From Cyclospora cayetanensis (Eukaryota; Apicomplexa; Conoidasida; Eucoccidiorida; Eimeriidae), in contig NW_020312245.1 of assembly GCF_002999335.1 (NCBI RefSeq), forward strand, positions 1 to 30,615: 30,615 bases of DNA, read 5' to 3'. The notes under the pieces are model-generated. The model was not told the origin of the DNA and ran no database searches. It worked only from the letters and a program-made list of their open reading frames with translations. The position numbers were made by a program, and so were the translations under genes. Numbering within the stretch: the stretch's first letter is position 1; every line of letters begins with the position of its first letter. Shown here piece by piece: positions 11,555-22,796 of this stretch.

Positions 11555-12451
11555 ATGGCTAGCACTGTTGATATGTGGAGTTGCACGTTGAGGAGTAGGC
11601 TGTGCACTGCACTCGATGTGTGTTTAACTTGAATGCTCGCATATAATCTATTGCAGTGGCCTAAGCTGAAAGCGACAAGTGGAGTAGTGGGTGGCATCCT
11701 TGTTTAGGAGATCCTGAGGACCTTCGAGTGGCTGTAGTTTTTTGATGTTTGACTGTTGTATTGAATGCAGGCTTTGCACTGATGGTGCGCATTTGCTAGT
11801 GCCGGTTAGGTTTTTGTGATGTCCAGCAAGTGGGTTGTGGAAGCCATGTATGGTATGGGTGTGGGTGCGGATAAGCAGCCAATGTGTCTCAGGTGTTGTT
11901 TGGTACAACTGGTTGTTTTGATTTGTGTTACTAAGTGTTACTAGATTCTCGCAGGCGTTCGTGTGTTGACGGCACTCGTCCGCAGCGACGCTGGGTTCGC
12001 AGGTAGTGTAGAAGCTAGTATCAGCACGCTTCCTGTGCTTCAATCTGCGTTGGTGTAGTCGTGTCGTATTGCATGTGCTTAAGCCAACAATATCAGTAGC
12101 GGCAATAGAATCGCTTATGCGAGTATGGGGCTATGCCGAATTGCTGCTTCGCAGGATGGGGAGGCTTGGTCTACGGCATGTGTTTGGAGAAGTGGTCTTT
12201 TGTTCCAGCGTATGGAATGCTTATGCGAGCTTGCCCAAAAGGCCAGACTGGTTCTGCCTCCAGCACATGGGCTAGCACTTGCCGTCTCTTTGATGAGGAA
12301 TTGATCTGGAGACTGGTGAACATTTGCACGCTGCATGACTCAGGCAGTGCGCTCTTTGCATGCGAAGGTGTGCGGTGGAGTATGGGTTTTTTTTTCCTGT
12401 AGCTAATGCATGTAGTCTCAGGCCAGCATCTAGCTTCTGTGCTGCAGTGGG
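11555..12451 (+). repeat. Unit R14, 897 bp
   Basis: Complete G-rich four-run motif at 11852-11870. The palindrome is one base off (GCATGCGAAG near 12359). A T tract expanded to nine T at 12387-12395, where neighbours usually have five, looks like replication slippage. Confidence 0.95.
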
Positions 12452-13348
12452 ATGGCTAGCACTGTCGTTATATGGAGGCGCACGTTGAGGAGTAGGCTGC
12501 GCACTCCACTCAAAGTGTGTTTGACTTGGATGCTCAGATATTATCTATTGCAATGGCCGAAGCTGAAAGCAGCGAGTGGAGTAGCAGGAGGCATCCTTGT
12601 TCAGGAGAGCCTGAGGACATTCGAATGGGTGTAGTCCTTTGATGTATCGCTGTTGTATTGAATGCAGGCTTTACGCTGATGGTGCGCATTTGCTAATGCC
12701 GGTCTGCATTGGCAATGTGCAGGAAGTGCGTTGTGGAAGCCATGTGTTGTATGGGTGCGGGTGCAGATAAGCAGCCAATGTGTCGTAGTTGTTTGGTACA
12801 ACTGGATCTTTAGACATGTGGTGCGGAGTGTTACAGGAGCCTCGCAGCCGTCCGTGCATTCAGGTAAATCACCGCTCCCGCAGGACGATGCTGCTTTGGC
12901 AGGTTGCCTGCAAGCCAGTGGGAGTACTGTTTCTGTGCTTCGATCTGTGCTCGTGTTTTCGTGTCGTGTTGCATGTGCTCAAAGCAGCAATGTCAATTGC
13001 GGCAACATAATCGCTTAGGTGTGTATGGGGCTAAGGCCAATTAGTGCTTGTAAAATGTAGGAGTCTGTTCTATAGCATCTGGACGGAGAAGTGATCAGTT
13101 GTTTCCAGCGTATGGAATCCCTATGCGGGCTCGGCCAGCAGACTAGATTGGTTCTAGCACCAGCACATGGGCTAGCACTTGCCGTCGCGCTGATGCGGAA
13201 TTGATCTCGAGGCTGGTGAACATTTGCACACTGCATGACTCAGGAAGTGGACTCTTTGCATGCAAAGGTGTGGGGTGGAGTATGTGCTCTTTCCTTTAGC
13301 TAATGCATGTAGGCTCAGGCCAGCACCTTGCTTCTGTGCTGCAGTGGG
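12452..13348 (+). repeat. Unit R15, 897 bp
   Basis: Palindrome intact at 13254-13267. Carries the longer variant at about 12857-12884. Only two G runs remain in the G-rich motif near 12752. Confidence 0.95.
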
Positions 13349-13629
13349 ATGGCTAATACTGTGGTCATGTGGAGTTGCACGTTGAGGAGTAGGCTGCGCA
13401 CTGCACTCGAAGTATGTTTGACTTGGATGCTCCGATATTGTCTATTGCAGTGGCCGAAGCTGAAAGTGGCAATTGAAGGAGCAGCGGGCAACCTTGTTTA
13501 GGAGAGCCTAAGCATTTTCGAGTGGCTGTAGTTCTTTGATGTATCGCTGATGTACTGAATGCAGGCTTTGGGCAAATGCTGCGCATATGTTAATGGCGGT
13601 CTGCGTTGGCCATGTCCAGCTAGTGGGTT

Positions 13630-14028
13630 GTGCAAGCCATGTGTTGTATGGGTGTGGGTGCAGATAAGCAGCCAATGTGTCGTAGGTGTTGTTCAGTACA
13701 ACTGGTTTACAGTTCTTGTGCGGAGTGTTACAGGAGCCTAGCAGGCGTCCGTGCATTTAGGCCACCCGGGCAGGACGATGCTGAGTTGGCAGGTTCTCTA
13801 AACGCCAGTGGCCGTATGGTTCCTGTGCATAAATATCCGCTGGTGTTGTGTCGTATTCCATGTGCTCAAAGCAACAATCTCAATAGCCTCAACAGAATCG
13901 CTTATGTGAGTGTGGGGCTAAGGCCATTTGGTGCTTTGATAGATGTAGATATTTGTTCTGTGGCATGTGTTTGGAGAAGTGATCAATTCCTTGAAGCGTA
14001 TGGAATCGTTGTGCTTGCTTGGCGATAA
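13630..14028 (+). other. 132-codon + frame in R16, probably not a gene
   Basis: The longest stretch of one protein-like + frame. It reads through GVGADKQPMCRR, QDDAELAGSL and CAQSNN-type segments that occur in the same frame in many units. In other units the frame is cut by TAG, TAA or TGA at recurrent places, and R16 stays open only through local indels and substitutions. There is no recognisable domain and no supported start. Either it is chance, or it is a relic of an ancestral coding unit. Confidence 0.12.
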
Positions 14029-14074
14029 GACTAGAGTGGTTCTAGCACGACCAGATCGGCTAGCACTTGTCGCT
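13859..14074 (+). repeat. 216-bp tract identical to 14748-14963
   Basis: The tract is base-for-base identical at a shift of 889 bp, bounded by a C/G mismatch on the left (13858 against 14747) and a T/C mismatch on the right (14075 against 14964). Flanking sequence in the same two units is clearly diverged. It includes rare variants not usual elsewhere (CAATCTCAATAGCCTCAACA, TTGATAGATGTAGATATT). Confidence 0.95.
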
Positions 14075-14233
14075 TTGATGGGGAGTTGAATTGGAGGCTG
14101 GTGAACATTTGCGCGCTGCATGACTCAAGCAGTGCACTCTTTGCATGCAGAGGTGTGAGGTGGAGTATGTGCTCTCTCCTGTAGCTAATGCATGTAGGCT
14201 CAGGCCAGCACCTGGCTTCTGTGCTGCAGTGGG

Positions 14234-15123
14234 ATGGCTAGCACTGTTGATATGTGAAGGAGCACGTTGAGGAGTAGGCTCTGCATAGCGATCAAAGTGT
14301 GTTTGACTTGGATGCTCGTATATTATCTATTGCAGTGGCCTAAGCTGAAAGCGATAAGAGGAGTAGCGGGTGGCATTCTTGTTTAGGAGGTTCTGAGGAC
14401 CTTCGAGTGGCTGTAGTTCTTTGATGTATCGCTGTTGTGCTGAATGCAGCCTCTGCTCTGATGGTGTGCATTTGCTAATGCCGCTCTGCGTTGTCGATGA
14501 CCAGCTAGTGTGTTGTGAAAGCCATGTGTGGTATGGGTGTGGGTGCGGATAAGCAGTCAAATATCGAGGTGTTGTTTGGTACAACTGGTTGTTTAGACGT
14601 GTGGTGTGGAGTGTTGCTGGAGACTCGCAGGCGCCCGTGCGTTTAGTCAAGTCGGGCAGGCCGTTGCTCAATTGGCAGGTTGTCTGCACGCCAGTGGCAG
14701 TAAGGTTCCTATGCTTTAAGCTGCGTTGGTGTTGTAATGTTGTATTGCATGTGCTCAAAGCAACAATCTCAATAGCCTCAACAGAATCGCTTATGTGAGT
14801 GTGGGGCTAAGGCCATTTGGTGCTTTGATAGATGTAGATATTTGTTCTGTGGCATGTGTTTGGAGAAGTGATCAATTCCTTGAAGCGTATGGAATCGTTG
14901 TGCTTGCTTGGCGATAAGACTAGAGTGGTTCTAGCACGACCAGATCGGCTAGCACTTGTCGCTCTGATGCGGAACTTATCTGGAGGCTGCCAAACATTTG
15001 CACGCTGCATGACTCAGGAAGTGGACTCCCTGCATGCAAAACGTGTGGGGTGGAGTGTGTGCCCTTTCCTGTAGCTAATGCATGTAGGGTCAGGCCAGCA
15101 CCTAGCTGCTCGGCTGCAGTGGA
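14234..15123 (+). repeat. Unit R17, 890 bp
   Basis: Complete G-rich motif at 14530-14548. It holds the exact copy (14748-14963) of the 216-bp tract in R16. It also has the CAAATATCGAGG variant near 14558 and the GGAGGTTCTGAGG variant near 14386, shared with R13 and R8 respectively. This is the clearest mosaic in the array. Confidence 0.95.
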
Positions 15124-16023
15124 ACGGCTAGCACTGTTGTTATGTGGAGTTGCACGTTGAGGATTAGGCTGCGCACTGCACCCAAAGTTCTTTTGACTTG
15201 GATGCTCGTATATTGTCTATTGCAGTGGCCTAAGCTGAAAGCGACAAGTGGAGTAGCGGGTGACATCTTTGTTTAGGAGACCCTGAGGACCTTGGAGTGG
15301 CTGTAATTCTTTGATGTTTGGCTGTTGTACTGAATGAAGGCTTTGCACTGCTGCTGCGCATTTGCTAATGCCGGTCTGCGTTGGCGATTTTCAGCAAGTG
15401 GGTTGTGAAAGCCATATGCGGTACGGGTGTGGGTGCGGATAGGCAGTCAATGTGTCGTAGGTGTTGTTTGGTACCACTGGGTGTTTAGACTTGTGGTGCG
15501 GAGTGTTACAGGAGCCTCGCAGGCGTCTTTGCATTCAGGTGAATCACTGTTGCTGCAGGACAATGTTGAGTTTTCTGCTTCTCGAGAATCCGGTGGCAGT
15601 CCTGTTCGTGTGTTTTAATCTGCTCTGGTGTCGTCGTGTTGTATCGCATGTGTTCAAAGCAACAATCTCAATACAGGCATTAGAATCGTTTATGTGAGTA
15701 TGGGCTGTGCGGGCTTCGTGCTGCGTAAGACGCAGAGGTTTGTTCTATGGTGTGTGGATGGAGAAGTAGTCAGCTGTTTTCAGCTTATAAAGTCTCCTTG
15801 CGCGTTGGCCCATATGGCTAGAGTGCATCTAGCACCAGCGCATGGGCTAGCACTTGCCGTGGATCTGATGCGGAATTGATCTGGAGGCTGACAAACATTT
15901 GCACGCTGCATGACTCAGACAGTGGACTCTTTGCATGTAGAGGTGTGAGGTGGAGTATGTGCTCTCTCCTCTAGCTAATGCATGTAGGCTCAGGGCATGA
16001 CCTAGCTTCTGTGCTCCAGTGGG
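15124..16023 (+). repeat. Unit R18, 900 bp
   Basis: Long unit with the landmark changed to ACGGCTAGCAC. Complete G-rich motif at 15420-15438. Has the longer variant at 15531-15561. The tract 15449-15543 is exactly repeated in R19, and similarity stays high to about 15700. The palindrome is broken (GCATGTAGAG near 15935). Confidence 0.95.
15449..15543 (+). repeat. 95-bp tract identical to 16346-16440
   Basis: Exact match at a shift of 897 bp. High similarity with scattered mismatches continues to about 15700 and 16597. It includes the rare CTTCTCGAGAATCC and CTTCTCAGGAATCC forms, which are close to each other and distant from other units. Confidence 0.9.
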
Positions 16024-16920
16024 ATGGCTAGCACTGTTGATATGTGGAGTTGCACGTTGACGAGTAGACTGCGCACTGCACTGGAAGTGTGTTTGACTTG
16101 GATGCTCCGAGGTTATCCATTGCAGTGGCCTAAGCTGAAAGCAACAAGTATAGGACCGAGCGGTATCCGTGTTCAGGAGAGCTTAAGCACCTTCAAGTGG
16201 CTGTAGCTCTTTGATGTTTCGCTGTTGTATTGAATGCAGGCTTTGCGCTGATGGTGCGCATTTGCTAATGCCGGTCTGCGTTGGCCATATCCAGCTAGTG
16301 GGTTGTGCAGGCCATGTGGGGTATGGGTGTGGGTGCGGATTTTCTAATGTGTCGTAGGTGTTGTTTGGTACCACTGGGTGTTTAGACTTGTGGTGCGGAG
16401 TGTTACAGGAGCCTCGCAGGCGTCTTTGCATTCAGGTGAACCACTGTTGCTGCAGGACGATGTTGAGTTTTCTGCTTCTCAGGAATCCAGTGGAAGTCCT
16501 GTTCGTGTGCTTAAATCTGCTCTGGTGTCGTCGTGTTGTATCGCATGTGTTTAAAGCAATAATGTCAATACAGGCATTAGAGTCGTTTATGTGAGTATGG
16601 GCAAAGCCGAGTTGGTGCTTTGTAAGATGTAGAGCTTTGTTCTATGCCATGTGGTTGGAGAAGTGGTAAGTTGTTTTGATGTTGTGAAGTCACCTTACTG
16701 GTTGTCCCATATGACTAGAGTGGTTCTAGCACCAGCACATAAGCTAGCACTTGCCGTCGCTTCGATGCGGAATTTGTCTGGAGGCTGGTAAACATTTGCA
16801 CGCTGCATGACTCAGGAAGTGCGGTCTTTGAATGCAAAGGTGTGGGGTGGAGTATGTGCTTTTTCCTGTAGCTATTGCATGTAGACTCAGGCCAGCACCT
16901 AGTTGCTCTGCTGCAGTGGG
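16024..16920 (+). repeat. Unit R19, 897 bp
   Basis: G-rich four-run motif at 16318-16338, with four G in the first run. Carries the tract shared with R18 (16346-16440 exact). A three-base deletion precedes it (TTTCTAATGTG at 16341). The palindrome is changed to TTTGAATGCAAA near 16827. Confidence 0.95.
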
Positions 16921-17819
16921 ATGGCTAGCACTGTTGTCATGTGGAGTTGCACGTTGAGGAGTAGGCTGCGCACTGCACTCGATGTGTGTTTGACTTGGAT
17001 GCTCAGATAATGTCTATTGCAGTGTCCTAAGCTGAAAGCAACAAGTGGAGTAGTGGCGTCCAGGTGTAGAGGAACCTAAGAGGCTTCGAGTGTCTGTAGT
17101 TCTTTGATAATTCGCTGTTGTACTGCGTGCAGGCTTTGCGCTAATGCTGCTCATTTGCTAATGCCGGTCTGCGTTGGCAATGTCCAGCTAGTGGGTTCTT
17201 CATGCCATGTGCGGTATGGGTATGAGTGCGGATAAGCAGCCAATGTGTCGTAGGTGTTGTTTGGTACAGCTGGTTCTTTGAACTCGTGGTGCGGAGTGAT
17301 ACAGGATACTAGCAGGCGTCCCTGGATTTAGGCGAGTAACAGCTCCTCCACGACGATGCTGAGTTGGCAGGTAGTGTAGAAGCCAGTGGAAGTACTGTTC
17401 CTGTGCATAACTCTGCGTTGGTGCTGTCGTGCCGTATCGCATGTGCTTAAGCCGACAATATGAATTGCGGCCAAATATCCGTTTATGTGAGTATTGGGCT
17501 AAACTTGATGGGTGCTTTGTAAGATGTGGGGATTTGTTCTACGGCATGTGGATAGAGAAGTGGTCAGGTATTTTTTAGGCGTATGTAATCCCTATTAGAG
17601 CTTGGCCATAGGATTACAGTGTTTCTGGCACGAACGCATGGGCTAGCATTTGCTGTCACTCTGATGCGGAGTTGATCTGGAGGCTGGTGAACATTTGCGC
17701 CCTGCATGACTCAGAGAGTGCGCTGTTTGCATGCAAAGGTGTTCTGTGTAGTATGTGCTTTTTCCTGTAGCTAATGCATGTAGGGTCAGGCCAGCACCTA
17801 GCTTCTGTGCTGCAGTGGA
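16921..17819 (+). repeat. Unit R20, 899 bp
   Basis: 12-bp palindrome at 17726-17737. A deletion near 17052-17062 shortens the GTAGCGGGTGGCATCC block, yet the unit is long overall because of the longer variant at about 17323-17354. The CAAATATCCG variant near 17471 resembles R9. Confidence 0.95.
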
Positions 17820-18710
17820 ATGGCTAGCACTGTGGTTATGTGCAAGAGCACGTTAAGTAGCAGGCTGCTCACTGCAATCAAAGAGTGTTTGACTTGGATG
17901 CTACGATGTTATCTATTGCAGTGGCCTAAGCTGAAAGCGACAAGTGGAGTAGCTGATGGAATCCTTTTTCAGGAGAGCCTAAGCACCTTCAAGTTTCTGT
18001 AGTTCTTTGATGTTTGGCTATTGTACTGAATGCAGGCTTTGCACTGATGGTGCGCATTTGCTGATCCCGGTGTGCATTGGCGATTTGCAGGAAGTGGGTT
18101 GTGCAAGCCATGTGCTGTATGGGTGTGGGTGCAGATAAGCAGCCAATGTGTTGGAGGTGTTGTTTGGTACAACTGGACCTTTAGACTTGTGGTGCGGAGT
18201 AATACAGGAGAGTCGCTGAAGTCCGTGCGTTTACGGCACTCAGGCAGGCCGTTGCTAATTTGGCAGCTTCTGTGGACGCCAGTGGCAGTGTTCCTGTGGT
18301 TTAATCTTCGCTGGTGTCGTTGTGTCGTATTGCATGTGTTCAAAGCAGCAAATTCAATAGCACCAATAGAACCGCTTACATAACTATGGGGAAAAGCCCA
18401 ATTGGTGCTTTGTAATATGCAAAGGTTTCTTCTATGGCTTGTGATTGGAGAAGTGGTCAGTTGTTTCCAGCGTATGAAATCCCTATGAGAGCTTGGCCAT
18501 AAGACGAGAGTGGTTCTAGCACCAGCACATAAGCTAGCACTTATCGTCGCTCTGATGCGGAATTGATCTGGAGGCTGGTGAACATTTGCACGCTGCATGA
18601 CTCAGGCAGTGCGGTCTTTGAATGCAAAGGTGTGAAGTGTAGTATGTGTTTTTCCCTGTAGCTAATGCATGTATGCTCAGGCCAGCACTTAGCTGCTCTG
18701 CTGCAGTAGG
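17820..18710 (+). repeat. Unit R21, 891 bp
   Basis: A 3-base deletion near 18288 and an extra base near 18388 happen to merge stop-poor - strand segments into the longest open frame of the window (17969-18598). The palindrome is TTTGAATGCAAA. Only two G runs remain near 18122. Confidence 0.95.
17969..18598 (-). other. 209-codon - frame in R21, probably not a gene
   Basis: Longest open frame in the window. The - strand is rich in C and A, so stop codons are rare by composition. The frame is open across most of this unit because small indels join two frames that are separate in other units. The predicted product has no domain I recognise and is rich in T, H, Q and S, as expected from the composition. 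Shorter pieces of the same frame occur in most units with variable ends. Confidence 0.08.
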
Positions 18711-19613
18711 ATGGCTAGCACTGTTGATATGTGAAGGAGCACGTTGAGGAGTTGGCTGCGCACTTCACTCAACGTGTGTTTGACTTGGATGCTACGATAT
18801 TATCTATTGCAGAGGTGCAAGCTGAAAGCAACAAGTGGAGTGCCGAGCGGCATCCTTGTTAAGGAGTCCCTAAGGACATTCGAGTGTCTGTAGTTCTTTG
18901 ATGTATCGCTGTTGTACTAAAATCAGGCTTTGCGCTAATGGTGTGCATTTGCTAATGCCGGTCTGCGTTGGGGATTCTTAGAAAGTGAGTTGTGCACGCC
19001 ATGTGCGGTATGGTTGTGGGTGCGGATAGGCAGCAAATGTGTCGTAGGTGTTGTTTTGTACAACTGATATTTCTCGACTGGTGATGCGGACTCTTAGTGT
19101 AGACTCGCAGGCGACTGTGCATTCAGGCAAAAATCACTGCCTCTGCAAGACGGTGCTGAGTTAGCAGCTTCTCTGTACGCCAGTGGCAGTACTGTTCCTG
19201 TGCTTCAATCTGCGGTGGTGTCATGGTGTCGTATTGCATGTGCTCAAAGCAACAATATGAATAGCGGCAATAGAACCGCTCATGTCAGTATGAACAAAGG
19301 CGAATCGGTGCTTTGTGAGATGCGGAGGTTTGTTCTATGGGATGTGTTTGGAGACGCTGCCAATTGTTTGCAGCGTATGGAATCGTTATGCAAGTTTGGC
19401 CATACGACTAGACTGGATCCAACACCACCAGATCCCAATGCACTTGCCGTCCCTCTGATGGAGAATTGATCTGGAGGGTGACAAACCTTTTAACGCTGCA
19501 TGACTCAGGCAGTGCACTGTTTGCATGCAAAGGTGTGGGGTGTAGTATGAGCTTTATCCTGTAGCTAATGGATGTAGGGTCAGGGCATCACCTAGCTTCT
19601 GTGCTGCAGTGGG
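18711..19613 (+). repeat. Unit R22, 903 bp
   Basis: Longest unit. Extra bases include the longer variant with an A run (GGCAAAAATCAC near 19126). G-rich four-run motif at 19007-19025. 12-bp palindrome at 19520-19531. The hairpin region is degraded (GACTAGACTGGATCC near 19406). Confidence 0.95.
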
Positions 19614-20498
19614 ATGGCTAGCACTGTTGTTATGTGGAGGTGCAGGTTGAGGAGTAGACTGCTCACTCCACTCGAAGTGTGTTTCGTTTCGATGCTGGAA
19701 TATCGTCAGCTGCAGTGGCCGAAGCTGAAAACGACAAGCGGCGTAGCACCTGAAATACTTGTCAGCCTGAGGACCATCGAGTGGCCGTAGTTCTTTGATG
19801 TTTGGCTGTTGTAGTGAATGCAGGCTTTGCGCTGATGGTGCGCATATGCTAATGCCAGTCTGCGTTGGCGATGTTCAGGAAGTGGGTTGTGCGAGCCATG
19901 TGCGGTACGGGTGTGGGTGCGAATTAGCAGCCCATGTGACGTAGTTGTTTGGTACAAGTGGTTGTTGAGACATGTGGTGCGGAGTGTTACTGGATATTAG
20001 CAGGGGTCCGTGCGTTTAGGCGATTTGGGTAGGCCGCTGCTCAGTTTGGAGGTCCTCTGTACGCCAGTGGCAGTACTTTTCCTGTGCTTCGATCTGCGCT
20101 GGTGTTGTCGTGTTCTGTTACATGTGCTCAAAGCAGCAATGTCAATTGCGGCAATATAACCGTTTATGCGAGTATGGGGGAAAGCTGAATTGGTGCTTTG
20201 TAAGATGTAAAGGTTTTTTCTATGGCATGTGTTCGGAGAAGTGCTCAGTTGTTTCCAGCATATGATATCGTTATGCGAGTTTGGCCAAAAGACCGGAGTG
20301 GTTCTATCACCAGCACATCGGCTAGCGCTTGCCGTCGCTCTGATGCGGAATTTGTCTGGAGGCTGGTGAACATTTGCACGCTGCATGACTCAGGAAGTGC
20401 ACTCTTTGCATGCACAGGTGTCAGGTGGAGTATGTGCCATTTCCTGTAGCTAATGCATGTAGGGTCAGGCCAGCACCTAGCTTCCGTGCTGCAGTGGA
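19614..20498 (+). repeat. Unit R23, 885 bp
   Basis: Tied for shortest unit. A deletion lies near 19760, where the usual TTGTTTAGGAGAGCCTGAGG is reduced to TTGTCAGCCTGAGG. The palindrome is one base off (GCATGCACAG near 20410). It is the last unit of the length-variable part of the array. Confidence 0.95.
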
Positions 20499-21391
20499 AT
20501 GGCTAGCACTGTTCTTATGTGGAGTTGCACGTTGAGGAGTAGGCTGCGCACTGCATCTGAAGTGTGTCTGACTTGGATGCTCCGATATTATCTATTGCAG
20601 TGGCAGAAGCTGAAATTGACAAGTATAGGACCGAGCGGCATCCTTGTTTAGGAGGGCCTGAGGACCTTTGAGTGGCTGTAGTTCTTCGATGTATCGCTGT
20701 TGTAGTGAATGCAGGCTTTGCGCTGATGATGCGCATATGCTAATGCCGGTCTGCGTTGGCGATATCCAGCTAGTGGGTTGTGCAAGCCGTGTGTGGTGTG
20801 GGTGTGGGGGCGAATAAGCAGCCAATGTGTCGTAGGTGTTGTTTGGTACAGCTGGCTTTTTAGACTTGTGGTCCGTAGTGTTACAGGAACCTAGCAGGCG
20901 TCCTTGCGTTTAGGGCACTCGGGTTGGACGATGCTGGATTGGGAGCTTCTCTGTGCGCTAGTGGCGGTACTGTTCCTGTGCTTTAATCTGCGTTGGTGTA
21001 GTCGTGTCGTATTGCATGTGCTCTAAGCGACAATGTCAATAGCGGCAATAGAACCGCTTATATGTTTATGGGCTATGCCGAATTTGTGCTTTGTGAGATG
21101 TAGAAAGTTGTTCTATGCCACGCGTTTGGAGACGTCGGCAGTTGTTTTCGTCGTATGGAATCGTTATGCAAGCTTGGTCATAAGACTAGAGTGGTTCTAG
21201 CACCACCACATCGGCTAGCACCTGTCGTCGCTTTGGTGCGGGATTGGTCGGGAGGCTGGTGAACATTTGCACGCTGCGTGACTCAGGCAGTGCGGTCTTT
21301 GAATGCAAAGGTGTGGGGTGGAGTATGTGCTTTTTTCTGTAGCTAATGCATGTAGGGTCAGGCCAGCGCGTAGCTGCTCTGCTGCAGTGGA
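20499..21391 (+). repeat. Unit R24, 893 bp
   Basis: From about 21001 onward this unit is almost identical to the following one. Its first half is more diverged, so the exchange endpoint lies near 21000. Palindrome TTTGAATGCAAA near 21298. Compressed G-rich motif at 20795-20810. Confidence 0.96.
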
Positions 21392-22796
21392 ATGGCTAGC
21401 ACTGTTGTTATGTGGAGTTGCACGTTGAGGAGTAGACTGCGCACTGCGCTCGATGTGTGTTTGACTTGGATGCTCCGATATCATATATTGCAGTGGCAGA
21501 AGCTGAAAGGGACAAGTATAGGACCGAGCGGCATCCTTGTTTAGGAGGGCCTGAGGACCTTTGAGTGGCTGTAGTTCTTTAATGTTTCGGTGCTGTAGTG
21601 AATGCAGGCTTTGCGCTGATGATGCGCATATGCTAATGCCAGTCCGCGTTGGCGATATCCAGCTAGTGGGTTGTGAAAGCCATGTGTTGTATGGGTGTGA
21701 GTGCGGATAAGCAGCCAATGTGTCGTAGGTGTTGTTTGGTACAGCTAGCGTTTTAGACTTGTGGTCCGTAGTGTTACAGGAACCTAGCAGGCGTCCGTAT
21801 GTTTAGGGCACTTGGGTAGGACGATGCTGAATTGGCAGTTTCTCTGTACGCCATTGGCAGTATTGTTCCTGTGCTTTAATTTGCGTTGGTATCGTCGTGT
21901 CGTATTGCATGTGCTCTAAGCGACAATGTCAATAGCGGCAATAGAACCGCTTATGTGTTTATGGGCTATGCCGAATTTGTGCTTTGTGAGATGTAGAAAG
22001 TTGTTCTATGCCACGCGTTTGGAGACGTCGGCAGTTGTTTTCGTCGTATGGAATCTTTATGCAAGCTTGGTCATAAGACTAGAGTGGTTCTAGCACCACC
22101 ACATCGGCTAGCACCTGTCGTCGCTTTGGTGCGGGATTGGTCGGGAGGCTGGTGAACATTTGCACGCTGCGTGACTCAGGCAGTGCGGTCTTTGAATGCA
22201 AAGGTGTGGGGTGGAGTATGTGCTTTTTTCTGTAGCTAATGCATGTAGGGTCAGGCCAGCGCGTAGCTGCTCTGCTGCAGTGGAATGGCTAGCACTGTTG
22301 TTATGTGGAGTTGCACGTTGAGGAGTAGACTGCGCACTGCGCTCGATGTGTGTTTGACTTGGATGCTCCGATATCATATATTGCAGTGGCAGAAGCTGAA
22401 AGGGACAAGTATAGGACCGAGCGGCATCCTTGTTTAGGAGGGCCTGAGGACCTTTGAGTGGCTGTAGTTCTTTAATGTTTCGGTGCTGTAGTGAATGCAG
22501 GCTTTGCGCTGATGATGCGCATATGCTAATGCCAGTCCGCGTTGGCGATATCCAGCTAGTGGGTTGTGAAAGCCATGTGTTGTATGGGTGTGAGTGCGGA
22601 TAAGCAGCCAATGTGTCGTAGGTGTTGTTTGGTACAGCTAGCGTTTTAGACTTGTGGTCCGTAGTGTTACAGGAACCTAGCAGGCGTCCGTGTGTTTAGG
22701 GCACTTGGGTAGGACGATGCTGAATTGGCAGTTTCTCTGTACGCCATTGGCAGTATTGTTCCTGTGCTTTAATTTGCGTTGGTATCGTCGTGTCGT
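21001..22796 (+). repeat. Recent whole-unit tandem duplication (two 903-bp copies)
   Basis: Bases 21001-21903 match 21894-22796 with only three differences that I can find: 21062 against 21955, 21163 against 22056, and 21799 against 22692. The 635 bp between the second and third differences are identical. Other neighbouring units differ far more. The two copies overlap because the match is slightly longer than one 893-bp period. This fits a recent unequal crossover or replication slip of one unit. An assembly duplication is the alternative. Confidence 0.95.
21392..22284 (+). repeat. Unit R25, 893 bp, near-identical to R26
   Basis: The whole unit is part of the 21001-22796 duplication. It has the right-type marker CACCACCACATCGGC and TTTGAATGCAAA in place of the palindrome. 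The last G run of the G-rich motif is weakened by TGTGAGTGCGG. Confidence 0.96.

Larger units (their letters stand above)
13349..14233 (+). repeat. Unit R16, 885 bp
   Basis: Tied for shortest complete unit. The landmark is changed to ATGGCTAATAC. It contains the 216-bp tract 13859-14074 that recurs exactly in R17. The palindrome is one base off (GCATGCAGAG near 14144). A 132-codon + strand frame at 13630-14028 is a product of local indels. Confidence 0.95.

Noticed and set aside
12387..12395. T9 run as a polymerase III terminator
   Set aside because: It is present at this length only in R14. Other units have about five T at the same place, so it looks like slippage.
21215..22611. Two identical 167-codon - frames, suggesting a duplicated gene
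   Set aside because: The identity comes from the whole-unit DNA duplication, including bases outside the frames, so it gives no evidence of protein-level conservation.
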